Origin: Pagrus major
Taxonomy: Eukaryota; Chordata; Actinopteri; Spariformes; Sparidae
NCBI RefSeq assembly: GCF_040436345.1
Contig: NC_133235.1
Location: 20,050,660 to 20,114,659, forward strand
Direction of reading: 5' to 3'
DNA length: 64,000 bases
The translations under genes were made by a program, and so were the position numbers. Shown piece by piece: positions 1 to 12,600 of the stretch. The notes beneath the pieces were generated by a model. The model saw nothing but the letters and a program-made list of their open reading frames with translations, had not been told where the DNA came from and ran no database searches. Every line of letters begins with the position of its first letter. Position 1 is the first letter of the stretch.

Positions 1-229
1 GAATTCATTTCTGAATGGATTCACATGATACTTGTGTCTAAAACCATCAGATCAGTTGGAGAGAGGAGGGGAGAGTCAGTGTCTTGTCCCCATCTGTATC
101 TAAATCCTGTCATTTTGTGACATGGCAGCAGTAATCATTAGAGACACCAGAGTGGAACAGAGGGACTCTTGATCATCACACCGTATGTATCTCTCTGTGA
201 TCCATTATCTTGTTGTTCATCTACTGCAG

Positions 230-2476
230 GTGTTGGGACTTGAGCGCAGGCAATTTGAAATGGATATATCAGGTGCCTATCCTGGCAGCTGTAGTGGTGA
301 GTACACGCTCAATACTTGAACCTTCCCCCTGCTGCAGAGGAAATTACAGTGTTTTAGTGCACCTGTGGCATTACAGCTGCTGGACGAAACACCTTGTTAT
401 GTTTGCAATGATGGTTAATAATATGTTTCTATTTTCTCTTTAGGTTAATTTTATGTTATTTCTGAACATCATCAGAGTCTTGGCAACTAAACTACGAGAA
501 ACAAATGCTGGAAGGTGTGACACAAGACAACAGTACAGGTACTGAGTACTAGCATTGTAACAGATGGCTATTTTCATTCCTGAACTTAACAAGGCCGGCT
601 GCTTCTCTTGATTCATTCATCATATGACATACTTGTAACCTGCATCACAACTGGCTTGTTGAAACCATCGAATGAGTTTCCTCTGATTGCATTTGCATCA
701 AGAGACAGGTTCTAACGAAGTGATTATTAATGCCACACAAAAATGTCCCTGAACTGTCATCAGCCAAAGTAAGGCTGCAGTTATTTATCACTACTTCATT
801 ACTTATTAGTCAGCAAGATAGATTTCTCATTTAGGTTTCAACTAAAACTTGTAAAATGTTTATTTTAACATTATTTGAGCTTGTAGGATTTAGGGACAGA
901 AATTGAAGAGAATTAATTATGTTTTAAGTGTAAAACAAAGGAGAGCTTTAATAAAATAAAGCTGAAATCCAAGGAACCAAAAAACAGAAAAAACCACGGG
1001 GATTAAAGCAGGAACACTGAAGATCTACTGGGAGAGAACGCAGGACTGGGAAACTGACATAGAAACATAAATGAACCGACATACAGTAAGGGAAAACCAC
1101 AAACTTAAATTCACTCGGCGGGAAGACTAATAAGGGACACATGAAACTAATAGGGCAAACAAAAAAAGCTGGAAAAAACAAAAAGATAGGAAGTGTAATT
1201 CACAAAACGACACGAGGAGACAACCTATAAAAAAAAACCCTGGAAATGATTAAACTAAAACTCAAAACTATGACGTCTTCACAGTAAAACCTGTTGTATA
1301 TCATTCTTTGTTTAAACTGTATTTTAAAATTGTTATCCTGCTAATAATCCTAATTTTTACTAAATGTTTCTGTAATCTGATGTAAACTGTTTTTCCTGTA
1401 ACTTTAACTGAATGCCTCTTCTTGTATCACAGATAAATGACTTAAACCTTCGCTCAAACGACTCAGATTTGTTGTTCAAATGAAATGTAACTGTTCTGTT
1501 CCTGTTACAGAAAACTGTTGAAGTCCACATTGGTGCTGATGCCACTCTTTGGTGTCCACTACATCATATTCAATGCCATGCCGTATACAGAGGTGTCTGG
1601 AATTCCCTGGCTGATCCAGATGCACTATGAGATGCTGTTTAACTCCTTCCAGGTAAAACCCAGAAATGCCAGAAATGCTAATTTTGCTCTCAAGGTCCCA
1701 ATGAATATTAATGTACCCTTTCAAGTTGAACAAATCCGGAAATCAGGGATTTTAAACGGCCTCTGGGTTAACATGTCTTCATTAGCAAAAACACCGGAAG
1801 GGATCAGTTACCTAACGTCAGATTTTTGCTTCTTGTTTAGATATTTGGTTTTGGTTAGATTTGAAGTGCAATAAAGAGGATTTGAGGCTGGCAGACGATT
1901 TAAAATGTACTTAATATGAAATTACACAGCTAAAATTTTCAATTCATGGATGAGTAAAATCATTCTCTACTCTCTTCCAGGGATTCTTAGTGGCGATTAT
2001 ATACTGCTTCTGCAATGGAGAGGTAAGGACCTCATTTTTGCATTTTACAGCAAAAACTCCTGCGTGCTATTTAAGCTCTCATATAGCTAAATATAAACCA
2101 CTTCTTCTCTCAGGTGCAAGCTGAGATCAAAAAGTCCTGGAGCAGGAGAACTCTGGCCCTGGACTTCAAAAGAAAAGCTCGGAGCGGCAGCAACACTTAC
2201 AGCTATGGACCTATGGTGTCACACACCAGTGTCACCAACGTCACTGCCAGAGGACCGCTGGCCCTCCACCTCACCACGAGGCTGGGACCGGTGCCTGTGA
2301 ACGGGCACCGAAACCTCCCCGGCTACGTGAAGAACGGCTCCGTCTCTGAGAACTCGATACCCTCGTCGGGACAGGAGCTTCACATTCCCGACGAGGAGCA
2401 TTCGGCTCACACGCGGCCCTGCGAGGACGAGAAACCCTCACCTGTGGTGGAGGAGGAGAGGGAGACAGTCATGTGA
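230..2476 (+). CDS. pth1r: Parathyroid hormone/PTHrP receptor (class B GPCR), C-terminal five exons; 5' part outside window
   Basis: Coding exons are 230-296, 444-538, 1511-1652, 1981-2022 and 2114-2476, each flanked by AG and GT and joined in phase; the stop is TGA at 2474. The exons encode TM5 ([11 protein letters not shown] continued by [17 protein letters not shown]), the third intracellular loop with [16 protein letters not shown]6 ([14 protein letters not shown]), the third extracellular loop (PYTEVSG), TM7 ([11 protein letters not shown] then [12 protein letters not shown]), helix 8 ([11 protein letters not shown]) and a cytoplasmic tail of about 110 residues. The tail keeps [13 protein letters not shown] and ends in ETVM, the PDZ ligand that binds NHERF scaffolds in PTH1R. 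The family couples to Gs and Gq at the plasma membrane and controls calcium balance and skeletal growth. The ligand-binding domain and TM1-4 are upstream of the window. Teleosts have pth1ra and pth1rb; I cannot tell which this is. The gene converges on tmie. Confidence 0.95.
938..1300. repeat. Probable dispersed repeat copy inside pth1r intron
   Basis: This purine-rich, A-rich stretch in the 972-base intron between exons 444-538 and 1511-1652 has the texture of common teleost repeats (phrases such as GGGACACATGAAAC and GACACGAGGAGACAA). The open frame on the minus strand at 948-1181 is low-complexity Phe/Cys/Pro and has no family resemblance. The stretch at 47040-47330 has a similar texture. 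Boundaries are approximate. Confidence 0.35.
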
Positions 2477-3313
2477 CCTCCAGGACCGCTCTGTAAAACA
2501 GTCTCAGGATGGTCTGAAGGGGAATGGTTGCATGCATTAACACTGCCAGTTTTTCCTCCTGTGAATTGAGCCAGAACACTGCCGACTGATGAGGCTCAAG
2601 GCAAAAAGGGTGAATATCTCATGTGAGCTGGGCCGCCTTTATTTGGGGGATGATGACCCTCATAGTTGCGGCAAATAATCGCAACTCTTTCATCAACCAC
2701 CTGCCACAGTGAATGTGCAAAAGGATGAAAACAGACTGCCATTTCTTATTTCTTTTCCACTGCCATATCTGTTGTTATCTTGTTTTCCGATTGCTCTTTT
2801 TAGCTCAGCTTTTGTGCATAAATTAAACCGGAGTTAGTTACAGTAGTTGCCAGAAACAGCCTTAATCACCAATGTAAAGCCAGGTGGGTTTTGAGTGCAC
2901 TTATTGGCACTTGTGTGGGCAATTTCATCAGCAAGTTTTCGTCTTAAAAACAGTAATGCTCCAACTTTGAGGCATCTGTTCATGCTTTCCGGCATGGTTT
3001 CTCATTTGTTCTGCATTGACCTAAATCCACTTCAGTGTAAAAGGGAAGGTACTCAGGTAATTGAAGTCCTCTGTTGTTGCACACCTATTTTTATACTTTT
3101 GAAAGTGGTGTTTTAGCCTGGTCAGCATTTCTCTGAGGATGCTGGTATGCTATGTAAGGTGTTAACTTTAAATCATCGTTGTTGTTTTTTTTTTTTCCCA
3201 CAATGTTGTACAGCTGTTAAGAAAAACCCAGCATTCATCTCTCTTAATCACAGCAGACGTCTAAGACTTCAAATGAATGTTTCATATTCAAATTTTCCCC
3301 AAAAATACCCTGC

Positions 3314-3315
<2 letters not shown>

Positions 3316-3355
<40 letters not shown>

Positions 3356-3365
3356 CACACACACA
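3316..3365. repeat. (CA)n microsatellite
   Basis: An uninterrupted run of CA dinucleotides is followed by a short imperfect extension (CCTACACACACACA). It lies about 0.85 kb downstream of the pth1r stop codon. Confidence 0.95.
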
Positions 3366-5027
3366 ACGTGATGCCAAAGTAAGAATATTTCTTTGAAGAC
3401 TGTCTCTCTCTCTCTTGCTCTGGGTTCAGTGTAAGGTAAAGAAGAACTTTATGGAAATCTGACCAAAAAAAAAAATTTTTAAAATGGTATCGTGTTCGTA
3501 CACGTTTTTCAAAGCGAGAGAGACCCCATTTAAAAACACAGGGTGCAGGAAACGGTCATATATTCCAGTGGAATGTTAATTAAATGAGGAACCCGAGAAA
3601 ATCTCAAATTCCGCTGGAACTCCAAGAGTGGTGGATATGAAGGAAACCCCAGAAATGAATAACACGCAGTAATTTTGACAGAAGGTCCAGTGTTATGCTG
3701 CTTTTCGATGTATATATATGTATATATATACAAGTCAAAATGTTTACAAAGATCAGAAATACATTCTAATTGTGAGCTAATAGTGTTCATGTGTATGGTT
3801 ATAAAGCTATGTTTCAATGTACTTTTTTTTTCATGTGGTTGTTTACGGAATGTTTGCAATATTTGATTCTGTACATAGTCCCAAACACAACTGGTGAATA
3901 TATTTACAGGTGACAGAGGGCATTCAAACGAGCATTTAATGAAACATTCCACAATATATTTCCAACTCTATAACTTGTTATTTACCGCACTTAACCTGCA
4001 TGGGTTGCAGGTTAGGTCACATTACCTATAATACCAAAGAGAAAAGGCACGATGTGCTGCCAGAGAAAAGATTATTTTGCAGTGTTTCTTTGTATTTTAA
4101 TCCATCGTCTTGTTTACAGTGACCAGAAAGTCTTAAAGTTGCAGCAAAATCACCCCTCAAAGGAATAAGTGTTTGCTACTGATCGTAAGTTTAGGGAAAA
4201 AAATAAGATAAAAGCACCCACACAGATTTAACTTTCTTCATAAATACTCGGTTTCATGTAAACAGAAGTGAAGCAAATGAGAAAACCATTCCACCTCTCA
4301 GTAGCTTGGGAACGATGAGCTGAGACCATTAATATTAAAGGCAGTTTTGTTGCTCTTATTCCTCCACTTGTATTTTTTGACTTCACTTGGTCTCAGGAGC
4401 TGAATTAGTGGCTATTTAGTTTGGACTCATATGTCTGCTGGAGTTGTGATCGAGATCAGATTCGGCTAAGTGGAGTTTTACCTCACATTAATTTGAGCTA
4501 ATATGTGACCGAAGCTAATATTTGCTCTTTTACGCACGTGACATTTTTTTCATCCTACAGTCGTGACCAACATTTGACGGCAAGCTCTCTCGTCCCTTTT
4601 GCGGTCGTGTTCTTTTGGTGACCTCACACTGACTGAATCATTCCCCCAATCCCCTGATTCCCAGTTTAGGTCCACCTGATGCTCGAGGAGTGAGTTTTGA
4701 CTCATATTTGAAAGGTCAAAGCCTCGTCTGTTCCAGTTTTTACTGCCCACATATGACAAATTCATACTTCAGATAACACTTGAATAAATCTGAAAACGTT
4801 TCAAACCATCCTCAGTGGTTTACCATCAAGCAGATGTTTAAATTATTCACTTTGTCAACAAATCCTATGAAAAGACCAAAACCATCAATGAACTGACTTT
4901 AAGCATTTAATAAGCTTATTCCTATGAGCCAAGATCTCAAAGCAAAAGCACATTATGGAGACACACTGTTACACTGGGTGACATTTTCCTTAATTAATGA
5001 CAAACCTGGGCACTGTAGTTTATTTTG

Positions 5028-5588
5028 AGTCGATCCTGCAAACATAAAAAAAAGCATATCTGTAACTTGTTTTGAAAGAGTTGGAAACAAAGAAACAAAG
5101 ACATGGTAGGAAAGTATTCAGAGATTAGGCTAAAACATTTTCCACGCAATACGAATTAAATATTCAACAGTACTCATTTGAGCCGGACAGTTTTCTCACT
5201 GTTAATGACAGCCGGTCTGAAAATGTAGCCTAAGTCGATCCCACAAACATAAAAAGTGCATAAACACTCACCAGCACACCAAATGTGTAATCATCCACAG
5301 CTGAAAATTGTCCCCAACAAATGTATGATTTACTAATGTTCGGATAACATTTGCTTAAACCTACATTGTCCTGATTTTGGGGGAAATTATGCAGTTTAAA
5401 AAAATATATATATATATCTTTTTTAAGGATTTGAAAACAGAGATGAAGACATGGCAGGAAAGTACTTAACATGGATGGTTTTGGTCTTTTCATGGCATCA
5501 CTTGGCAATAACCTTGCAATATCAATTAAATATTGACATCAGTCATTTTAGCAAGAAAGCTTCCAGTTGTTTTTGACAGCCGGTCTGA
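5028..5588. repeat. Diverged direct tandem duplication (two copies)
   Basis: Copy A (about 5028-5220) and copy B (about 5232-5588) share the ordered blocks GTCGATCC(T/C)(G/A)CAAACATAAA, GACATGG(T/C)AGGAAAGTA, AATTAAATATT and GACAGCCGGTCTGA. Copy B is longer because of inserted sequence, including a TA run at about 5404-5416. The common order and orientation indicate tandem duplication of a unit of about 200 bases followed by divergence. Confidence 0.7.
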
Positions 5589-6548
5589 CACCTGGACATT
5601 TTGACCCAACTTGAAAAGTTTCATGGGGATCAGGGGTCAGTTTTGCAACTCAGGGTTGAGTAGATTGAATACAACACTAATTGTGTTAGATGGCTGCAGA
5701 CCTGCAGTGATAGGGATCGGAAAAGACTGAGGTTGAGGGAAACATAGTAATTTGATAATACGAGTATCTCAGTGTCACATCAGATTTTGTTCATCTTGAA
5801 CCGGCTTCTTTCTGCTGGTATTTATTGCATTTCTCACCATTCTCTGGAAGCTTAATTGTAAATTTTTACCCCGTTAATGATTGCAGTTGTGGTTCGTACA
5901 ATATTTAAAAATGGAGTTGACTCACTCTTCATATTCAGTCTGGCTCTCCACTACTTGCCACTGGGCAAGTAAACATTATGTTACTGTTGTGTAATCCAGA
6001 CAGCTTTCATTAAAAAGGCGGCTGGTATCAGAGCATGAAATTCTAAAAAAAAAAAAAAAAAAAACATGAAAAATTATATTTGAGCACTTTAATATGCTAT
6101 AATACAGTATTTTGTTCCGATTGTAACATGTAAAATGATTGTGTTTTTGGAAATCAAGTGTACAGTGAGGCCAATAATCTTAGAGCTAATGTTGTATTTC
6201 ATTATTTTCAAATACCTCTCATGGGAGTATAAAATGTGTTTCATTGTCTTTTATTTATCTCGTGCCGAAATGTACTCAGTGGAGTCGACATTCGTGCTTT
6301 AGATACGGTCTGTGGGCAGTGTTTGCTGAAGTCTCATCTCATCTTCTCATCACTGTAGAGTGATGCAGGCACGCTGTAGATATCAGTGTAAACTTGGGAT
6401 AAAATAGAGGATGTTTTCTGGTCTCTAATGTTCATCAGTGAATTGTGAATAAGTAACAATAAATGTATGATTTTACTGTACTCTGATATTCTTGCAACTT
6501 TCATGACTCCGAAGTACAGAAACAATGCATTTTCTCATATATGAGGTT

Positions 6549-6554
6549 TTTATT
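6549..6554 (-). terminator. Candidate tmie polyadenylation signal (AATAAA on minus strand)
   Basis: TTTATT on the plus strand reads AATAAA on the minus strand, about 105 bases downstream of the tmie stop codon at 6658. It is the nearest canonical signal to the lysine-rich last exon. Confidence 0.55.
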
Positions 6555-6657
6555 CATTTTAAATACAATATGATACAAATTTTAGAAAAAAAAAGAGTGC
6601 AAAATGCTCACAGTGAAAAATATGAAATGATCTTTTGCAGTCCATGGAAGGCAGAGT

Positions 6658-9600
6658 TCACTTTTGAGCTTTCTTGGCTCCCCCTTTAGCCCCTCCTTTG
6701 CCTCCTTTCTCTCCTTTATCCCCCTTGTCTCCCTTCTCTCCAGATTTCTTCCCTTTCCCCTCACCACCTTCTTTCTTGGATGTTTCCTTTTCACCTTTTT
6801 CACCCTTCTTCTTTGTTGATGCTTCCTTTTCATCTCCTTTCCCCTCTTTGGCACCCTTGCCCTCTTTCTTGCCCTCCTTGGACTTCTTCTCTCCTTTATC
6901 GGCGTCCACTTTCCCGGAGACTGTTGTCACCTCCTCCTTTTCTTCAGCTTTTGCAGCTGTGGGAAAAACAAGACAACAAAAAGGTTAACAGCTTTGTGGC
7001 AGCATCAGGTATCATCAGGGTCCTGCCTGTAATGCTAATTGGAAAGGAGACTTGAATCCAACTGAATGCCAGGCTAAGTGGGCTGCTTTTAATGAAGGCA
7101 CATCTGTTTCTTTCTCTTCTAATAAGCATGGTCTGTTTATTCTTTTAATGACACCGTTTTAAGGGCATTCTGGGTGAGAAATGGAGAACAAAAGTTTACA
7201 GTCAGCTTTGCATGTGTTGAGTTTTTTTTCTCAGTTACTCAGGAAGTGACACCCTGAGGATGCACACAGCTGACGAACGTGGTGATGAACTAAAAGTTAT
7301 GAAATCGTTGTTGGGGGAAGGTAGCAGATGAATATTTACAATAGAATATCAATTCTGGGTTTAAAGGCATAATTTGACATTTTCAGATGTATCTTTACTC
7401 ACTTACTTATTCAGTGTTAGATAAGAAGATTTCACCTTTTAACATGTTCATGTATCTGGTTTGTTTAATTTGTACAAAAGCCTTAAGTTGAAAAAAAATT
7501 TAAAAAATGGTTTCAGGAACTAAAACTCCAAAGTGGCAACTAAACTACAGGAAGTTACCAGCCTGGGATCCAAATCTGCTCATGTTTTATTTGTTCTGAT
7601 TCACCTGGCCTCCCTCCAGTTCAGCCATTTCCACTTGACAACTTTGCTATCTAGGATGGGGGTAGATCTGATATGATGGCCGACAGAGGAGCGTCACCGG
7701 TCCAGATTTGAAGTCACTCATCACATGTTTCACTGCTGTTTCCAATTTGGGTGTGACACTGGTTGCTCTGATTGTTTGTCCAATTGTGTCCAGAGGCATT
7801 TTAGTTTGCGCTCCTTGGACATTGAAAAGGATTTGAGAGGGACCTGACTAATATGCATTTGCGAATTAATCTGGCGATGCTGAGCTGGGAAATTACTGCT
7901 GCAGGCCGAGAAATAGTGCAACAAATAACCTCACGGAACATGGAACGCATGTTAATAAGTGCGCTTTTCAGATGCGTGTCAGTGTTTGTTTTGCTTTTTA
8001 ACTTAGCTAGCTGTTTTTCCACCATTTTTCAAGTAGCTATTTAACGGACAAATATGAGATATGGTCTCTATGACATTGACAATTTCTCTTTAGCAAATAT
8101 TCCCAAACCTGACTGATAATGCTGAGAAGTATACATGCTCAGATAATCTTAAAACAGGTTGGTATGTGAAGATTCTGAACCAGTAAATGTTTAAAAGCTG
8201 CTAACCTTTACAGTAGATGTAAAGTTGACCTTGCAACATTTTTCTTTTACAAATCAAGTATGCCTCATTTAATTGTTTGAGTTTGTTTGTTGTGAATTAA
8301 ATGTCCTTTAATAGAAACTACAAAAAAATGAGGAATTTTCATTTAATTTGTTGGAACATTCGAGCCCACAGCGTTTTCTTTCAGAAATCAGATTTGACAG
8401 ACAGCTTTTCCACATGAAGGATGCACCCCCTAAATTAAAGCTGTCACTAAGCCAACGGGGTCCAACAGACCCCCCAAAACTGTAACAACATCAGGTGATA
8501 GTTAACAAATTATACCTATAGATCAGCGAGAAGCACTGGTGTGATTTTACACTTTCCAGATTCCAGTTGGGACCAAACAAAGCTTCATTGCTTTTTTTCC
8601 CTGTATTTTTTCTCAGTAGCAAATGCTGCACAGTCACTGGACACACAAACAATGGCCAAGAAACCAAATGACAAACACACACTAAATGTTAAAAGCTGCT
8701 GGAAGGGGGCAGAGTGAAGCTGAATTTATTTTAGTCCTGTGCTGGGAGAATCCAGCTGACTTAAAATAATCAACCAACCATCAACCATTTTTTCCCACTG
8801 GTATTCTCTTCAAACCTGTTTTCTGTTGCCTTCATTTTCTTCTCGTTTCTTTATATTCCCGTCTGATTTGACAAAACCTGGGCAGATGACGCATCATTGT
8901 AGTGGTTTCAAGCTTTGGTTGGTTATGGCTAAACAAGGAGCTGTAATTAAATGTCAGATTTTGAAACCCAGATGTGTCTCAGATTTAGACATTCTTCACA
9001 TTTTGGTCAGGCTTGAAGCGTCGGTGCCTTTTTGCACTTGTTGTTTACATGCTGTTTATGGTAGTGGAATAATTAAAGGTTAACATTGCCTTCAACAAAA
9101 GGCCTTGACTTTAACACCACCAATAAATGTCAAAGGTTCGGCTTTTTGATGTAACTCGAGGGCATTTTTTCGCATTGTGGCATTTAAAAGAAAAATCCCA
9201 GATCAGTCTGACTGGGGCGAAAAAATCAAAACTGTAAATTTGATCTTTTAGTTACACTCTCCATGACTGCCATCACAAATAAAGCCTCCTGAGGAACAGA
9301 GCGGGATTTGTAACCAGACCAAATTCCTTTTCGCAAGTCCGTCACTCATCGGTCGACGTGCAGTGAACCATAAATGACCTCTTCCTCGCTGCCCTCTAGG
9401 AGCCATAGTGGACAGATGTGTGAGAAATGTGTTTGAACAACAGCTGAAACTGTCTGCTATCAATTAGAACTTTGTCATTCTCCAAGGAGGGACTGATACT
9501 CTGCTCCCTCTTGAGTCCCTGTTCCTCAGTCTGCATGAGTGCTTGTAAGGAGATAGAGATAGAAGGATGACAGCAGCCTTTGATCCCTCCTTCTCTTCCT

Positions 9601-12600
9601 CTCTGTGTGTGTTGGCAACAGATATTGGCTGTGAAACTGAAGAGGCTTACTGTTTTCTTCTCTCGCATTGACTGTCCCAGATGCTTTTAACAGCTTGGTA
9701 AGCATGTGTCAATGGTGCAGAGAAATTATTAATGGTGAATCTCACATGTGTGAATGGTGCGAAAACTTGTATCTTGTAAAACGACCTTGTTCCTTACGTT
9801 TATACTTTTACAAAACAAGTGCTTTTTCTTATTTTAATCTCTGAAAGGCTGTTTTTTTCTGTAAACACATAAGCGCCTGTCATGTGTGAAAAAGGTATTC
9901 ATAGACACATCCAAAGAAAAGAGTGGCTAGTTCTTGATCCTCATTTGTAACATTAAATTATCTGCTGTTGCTTTGCATAATCAAGCGCTTGTTTTAAAAA
10001 AGAAACCTTAAAAATAGATTGCTTGTGAATGATTAAAGGATAATTTCACATTTTACATGACACATTAAAGTGTGTTTACAGGTCTTGGGGAGTAGGCTAC
10101 GACTGCATATGTGAAAAAAGTTGTATAAAACTTTTTGTGGTTCCAGATGAAGCTGTTTGTAATCTAATAAATTGCCTCCAGTGATGTCACTCAGTGGCAA
10201 CAGCCAACAAGGCTGCCAAACAGCTGACTGCAGTCCGAGTCACACTAGTGGATATTTTTTAGGACACTTGGGAATATTTTCACCTGTTTTTGTGGCATCA
10301 AAAGCAGGTGTTTTTTAAGGAGATCTGTACACATTTCCTGCGTTTTTTGTGGCGACCAAAAAGGATATTTTTCAGGGGGAGTCAGACCATCTTCATCAGT
10401 GATCATGCCGACTAAAACAGGTATTTTGAGCCAAACTATGATGTTTTCCTAACCCTTACCAAGTGGTGTTCGTGCCTAAACCTAAGCAGAGCTGCTTGTG
10501 ACAAGAGAGAAATATAAAATTCCACTTAAACAGATGTAAAGTTGCAACATAGGGAAAAAATCTGTTTTTTGTTATCTGTCGTTTTGCAGAAACATTTATC
10601 CTGCCGATTGGGTTGGTTTTTTTTCACATAAGCAGTAGAAATCCCCCAAGAATCACACTTTGTTGTGTAAAACTAGTGGAGTTACCCTTTGAGTTTTTTT
10701 CTTAACATTCAAAGACACTGGTATCACTCCATTTTCTCTATATGTGGTCATTAGCTTGTTAACTTGTTGTTGTTGTTAGCTTGCTCAGTGTACCCGAGCA
10801 TGACTGGAGAAAAGCAGCAAATTACATATTTGCTTGTACATTTATGTTGCGCTCCTCCAGAAGCAAATATTAAAGTATGGTTTGGTTTCAGTTGATATTT
10901 GAGAGCAGCTACCCGCACTCTTTGTAATGGCTGCAGTCAGTGTACATCCCCTTCAGCCCCTCTCCCAGTCACACGGTTGAGTAGTTATGTAGTCAGGAAA
11001 GAGCATTTACTCCAGTGCGCATGAGATCAACTCTCTGTGATGACACTGGAGATTGAGGAGATATGGATGCTCTCACCACAGTCGGTTTACCATGTGATCT
11101 TATTTGACACAGTTATCATGCAAGAAAAACTTATTGACAGCTCAGTGATTTTTCTCCCATAATTAATTACACGATAACCAATGACTGTATCTGTGCACAT
11201 GACTGCGTAACATATCTTGGAGAGGAACAGGAGAAGACAGATGTCAGTCCCTATATTTGTCATATTTGTTAACCTGAAAAAGCCACGGCTAAGCAGCTGT
11301 AAGATGGCTAAGATACACACAAGGGAACACACCAAAATCCTGAGAGAAAGAGGAATAGAACAAGAACATTCAATCACAGATGAGACCAGTGTTGTTGGCA
11401 TCAGTGATCATATTTAATTTATACTGGCAGGAGATAGGTTGAATGATTTGCTTTATTCAAAGCAAACAGACACTGCGCACACACATGCTGCATGCATTAG
11501 CATTTTCGCTGCTTACAGTCATAGCAATTTGGAAACATTATGAAGATTATGCAACATTATAAAAGCCTTTGTCATGCAAATCTGCACGAAGCAAAATACA
11601 TGCATCTATATTAAAAAGATCTAGACCTTCAGAAAGAAGAGAGCCTCTTTAAAATACAAAAGTATGAACTCCATCTGCCCTAAAGAAATCACATTTGCAG
11701 AAGCAGTACACAGTAAAAGTTTCATTTCATTGCTGCTGTGCCACAACTCTAATACCAAGCACGATGTGGAAAATACAGATTTGACTCATGTTGTATTATC
11801 TGGCTGAAAATTTCAGAAGTGATGCAGGAAACATTTGAACGAGAGGTGTATTTCTCTTAAATTCTTCTTGCAGCGATACAGTAGCATTTAAGGAATTCCT
11901 AAAGGGTAATACTGCAGGATTCAGTGAACATTAATGGTGGCTTCAGTGAACATTTAGGATGGCTACCGATGTATAGAGAAGTTAAAAGTCACTTAGCCAA
12001 TAAGAAAGAATAGGAAAGGTCTGAAAGAAGAAAGGTCATCCAGTCTCTGACAAAGTGAGGGAGCTGGGTTGCTCCTCGCTGGCCCTAACTACTGAGAGCT
12101 GACTTTGACTTTGCACCTGCTCAGAGACTGTCTGTACTGCAGAAGCATCTGGGGTAGCTGGAAGAAAAGAGAGAAGAGAAGAGAAGAGAAGAGAAGAGAA
12201 GAGAAGAGAAGAGAAGAGAAGAGAAGAGAAGAGAAGAGGACATTTATTTTAACAGAGCAGAAGAATTGAAACAAGTGCAGCAGACATTGGGAAATTATAA
12301 AAAGAGACAGTCAAATTTAAGAAATTAAAGCTGCCCTAGAAAAGAGGTTATGTAAAAAGACAGCTGTCCTCCTAGACTTAATCATAAAGTGGGACTACAA
12401 CGGAGAAGAATCTTGTCAGAGTCTTAGAGATTTCAGCTTTAAAACAGAGCATTAAAAGAGAAAGTGGCTCATCCACCAACAATCAACAAGCAGAGCCCCT
12501 CCAAGAGAGCAACACAGTCAACATCAGACATCGGAGCTGGTGTATGTCAGCGTGTTTTAATATAGTAGTATTAATATCGGAAAGAGGTACTCACATCCTG

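Larger units (their letters stand above)
2477..6530. other. pth1r 3' UTR / intergenic region converging on tmie
   Basis: No coding exon is visible in this 4-kb stretch. It begins with the pth1r 3' UTR. A canonical AATAAA on the plus strand at 6458-6463 is a possible distal polyadenylation signal, and weaker ones occur earlier (for example around 4783). The stretch holds a CA microsatellite (about 3316-3365), a short TA run near 3712-3730 and the partial tandem duplication at 5028-5588. Frames at 3530-3952 (minus) and elsewhere are AT-rich and unsupported. Confidence 0.5.

Noticed and set aside
6674-6988. Plus-strand Pro/Ser/Phe-rich 104-codon frame
   Set aside because: It is the antisense shadow of the lysine-rich last tmie exon; the repeated codons of that exon keep the complementary frame open.
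12089-12274. Minus-strand frame with FSSLL repeats
   Set aside because: It is translated from the (GAGAA)n microsatellite and crosses the acceptor of the candidate tmie exon in the wrong frame.
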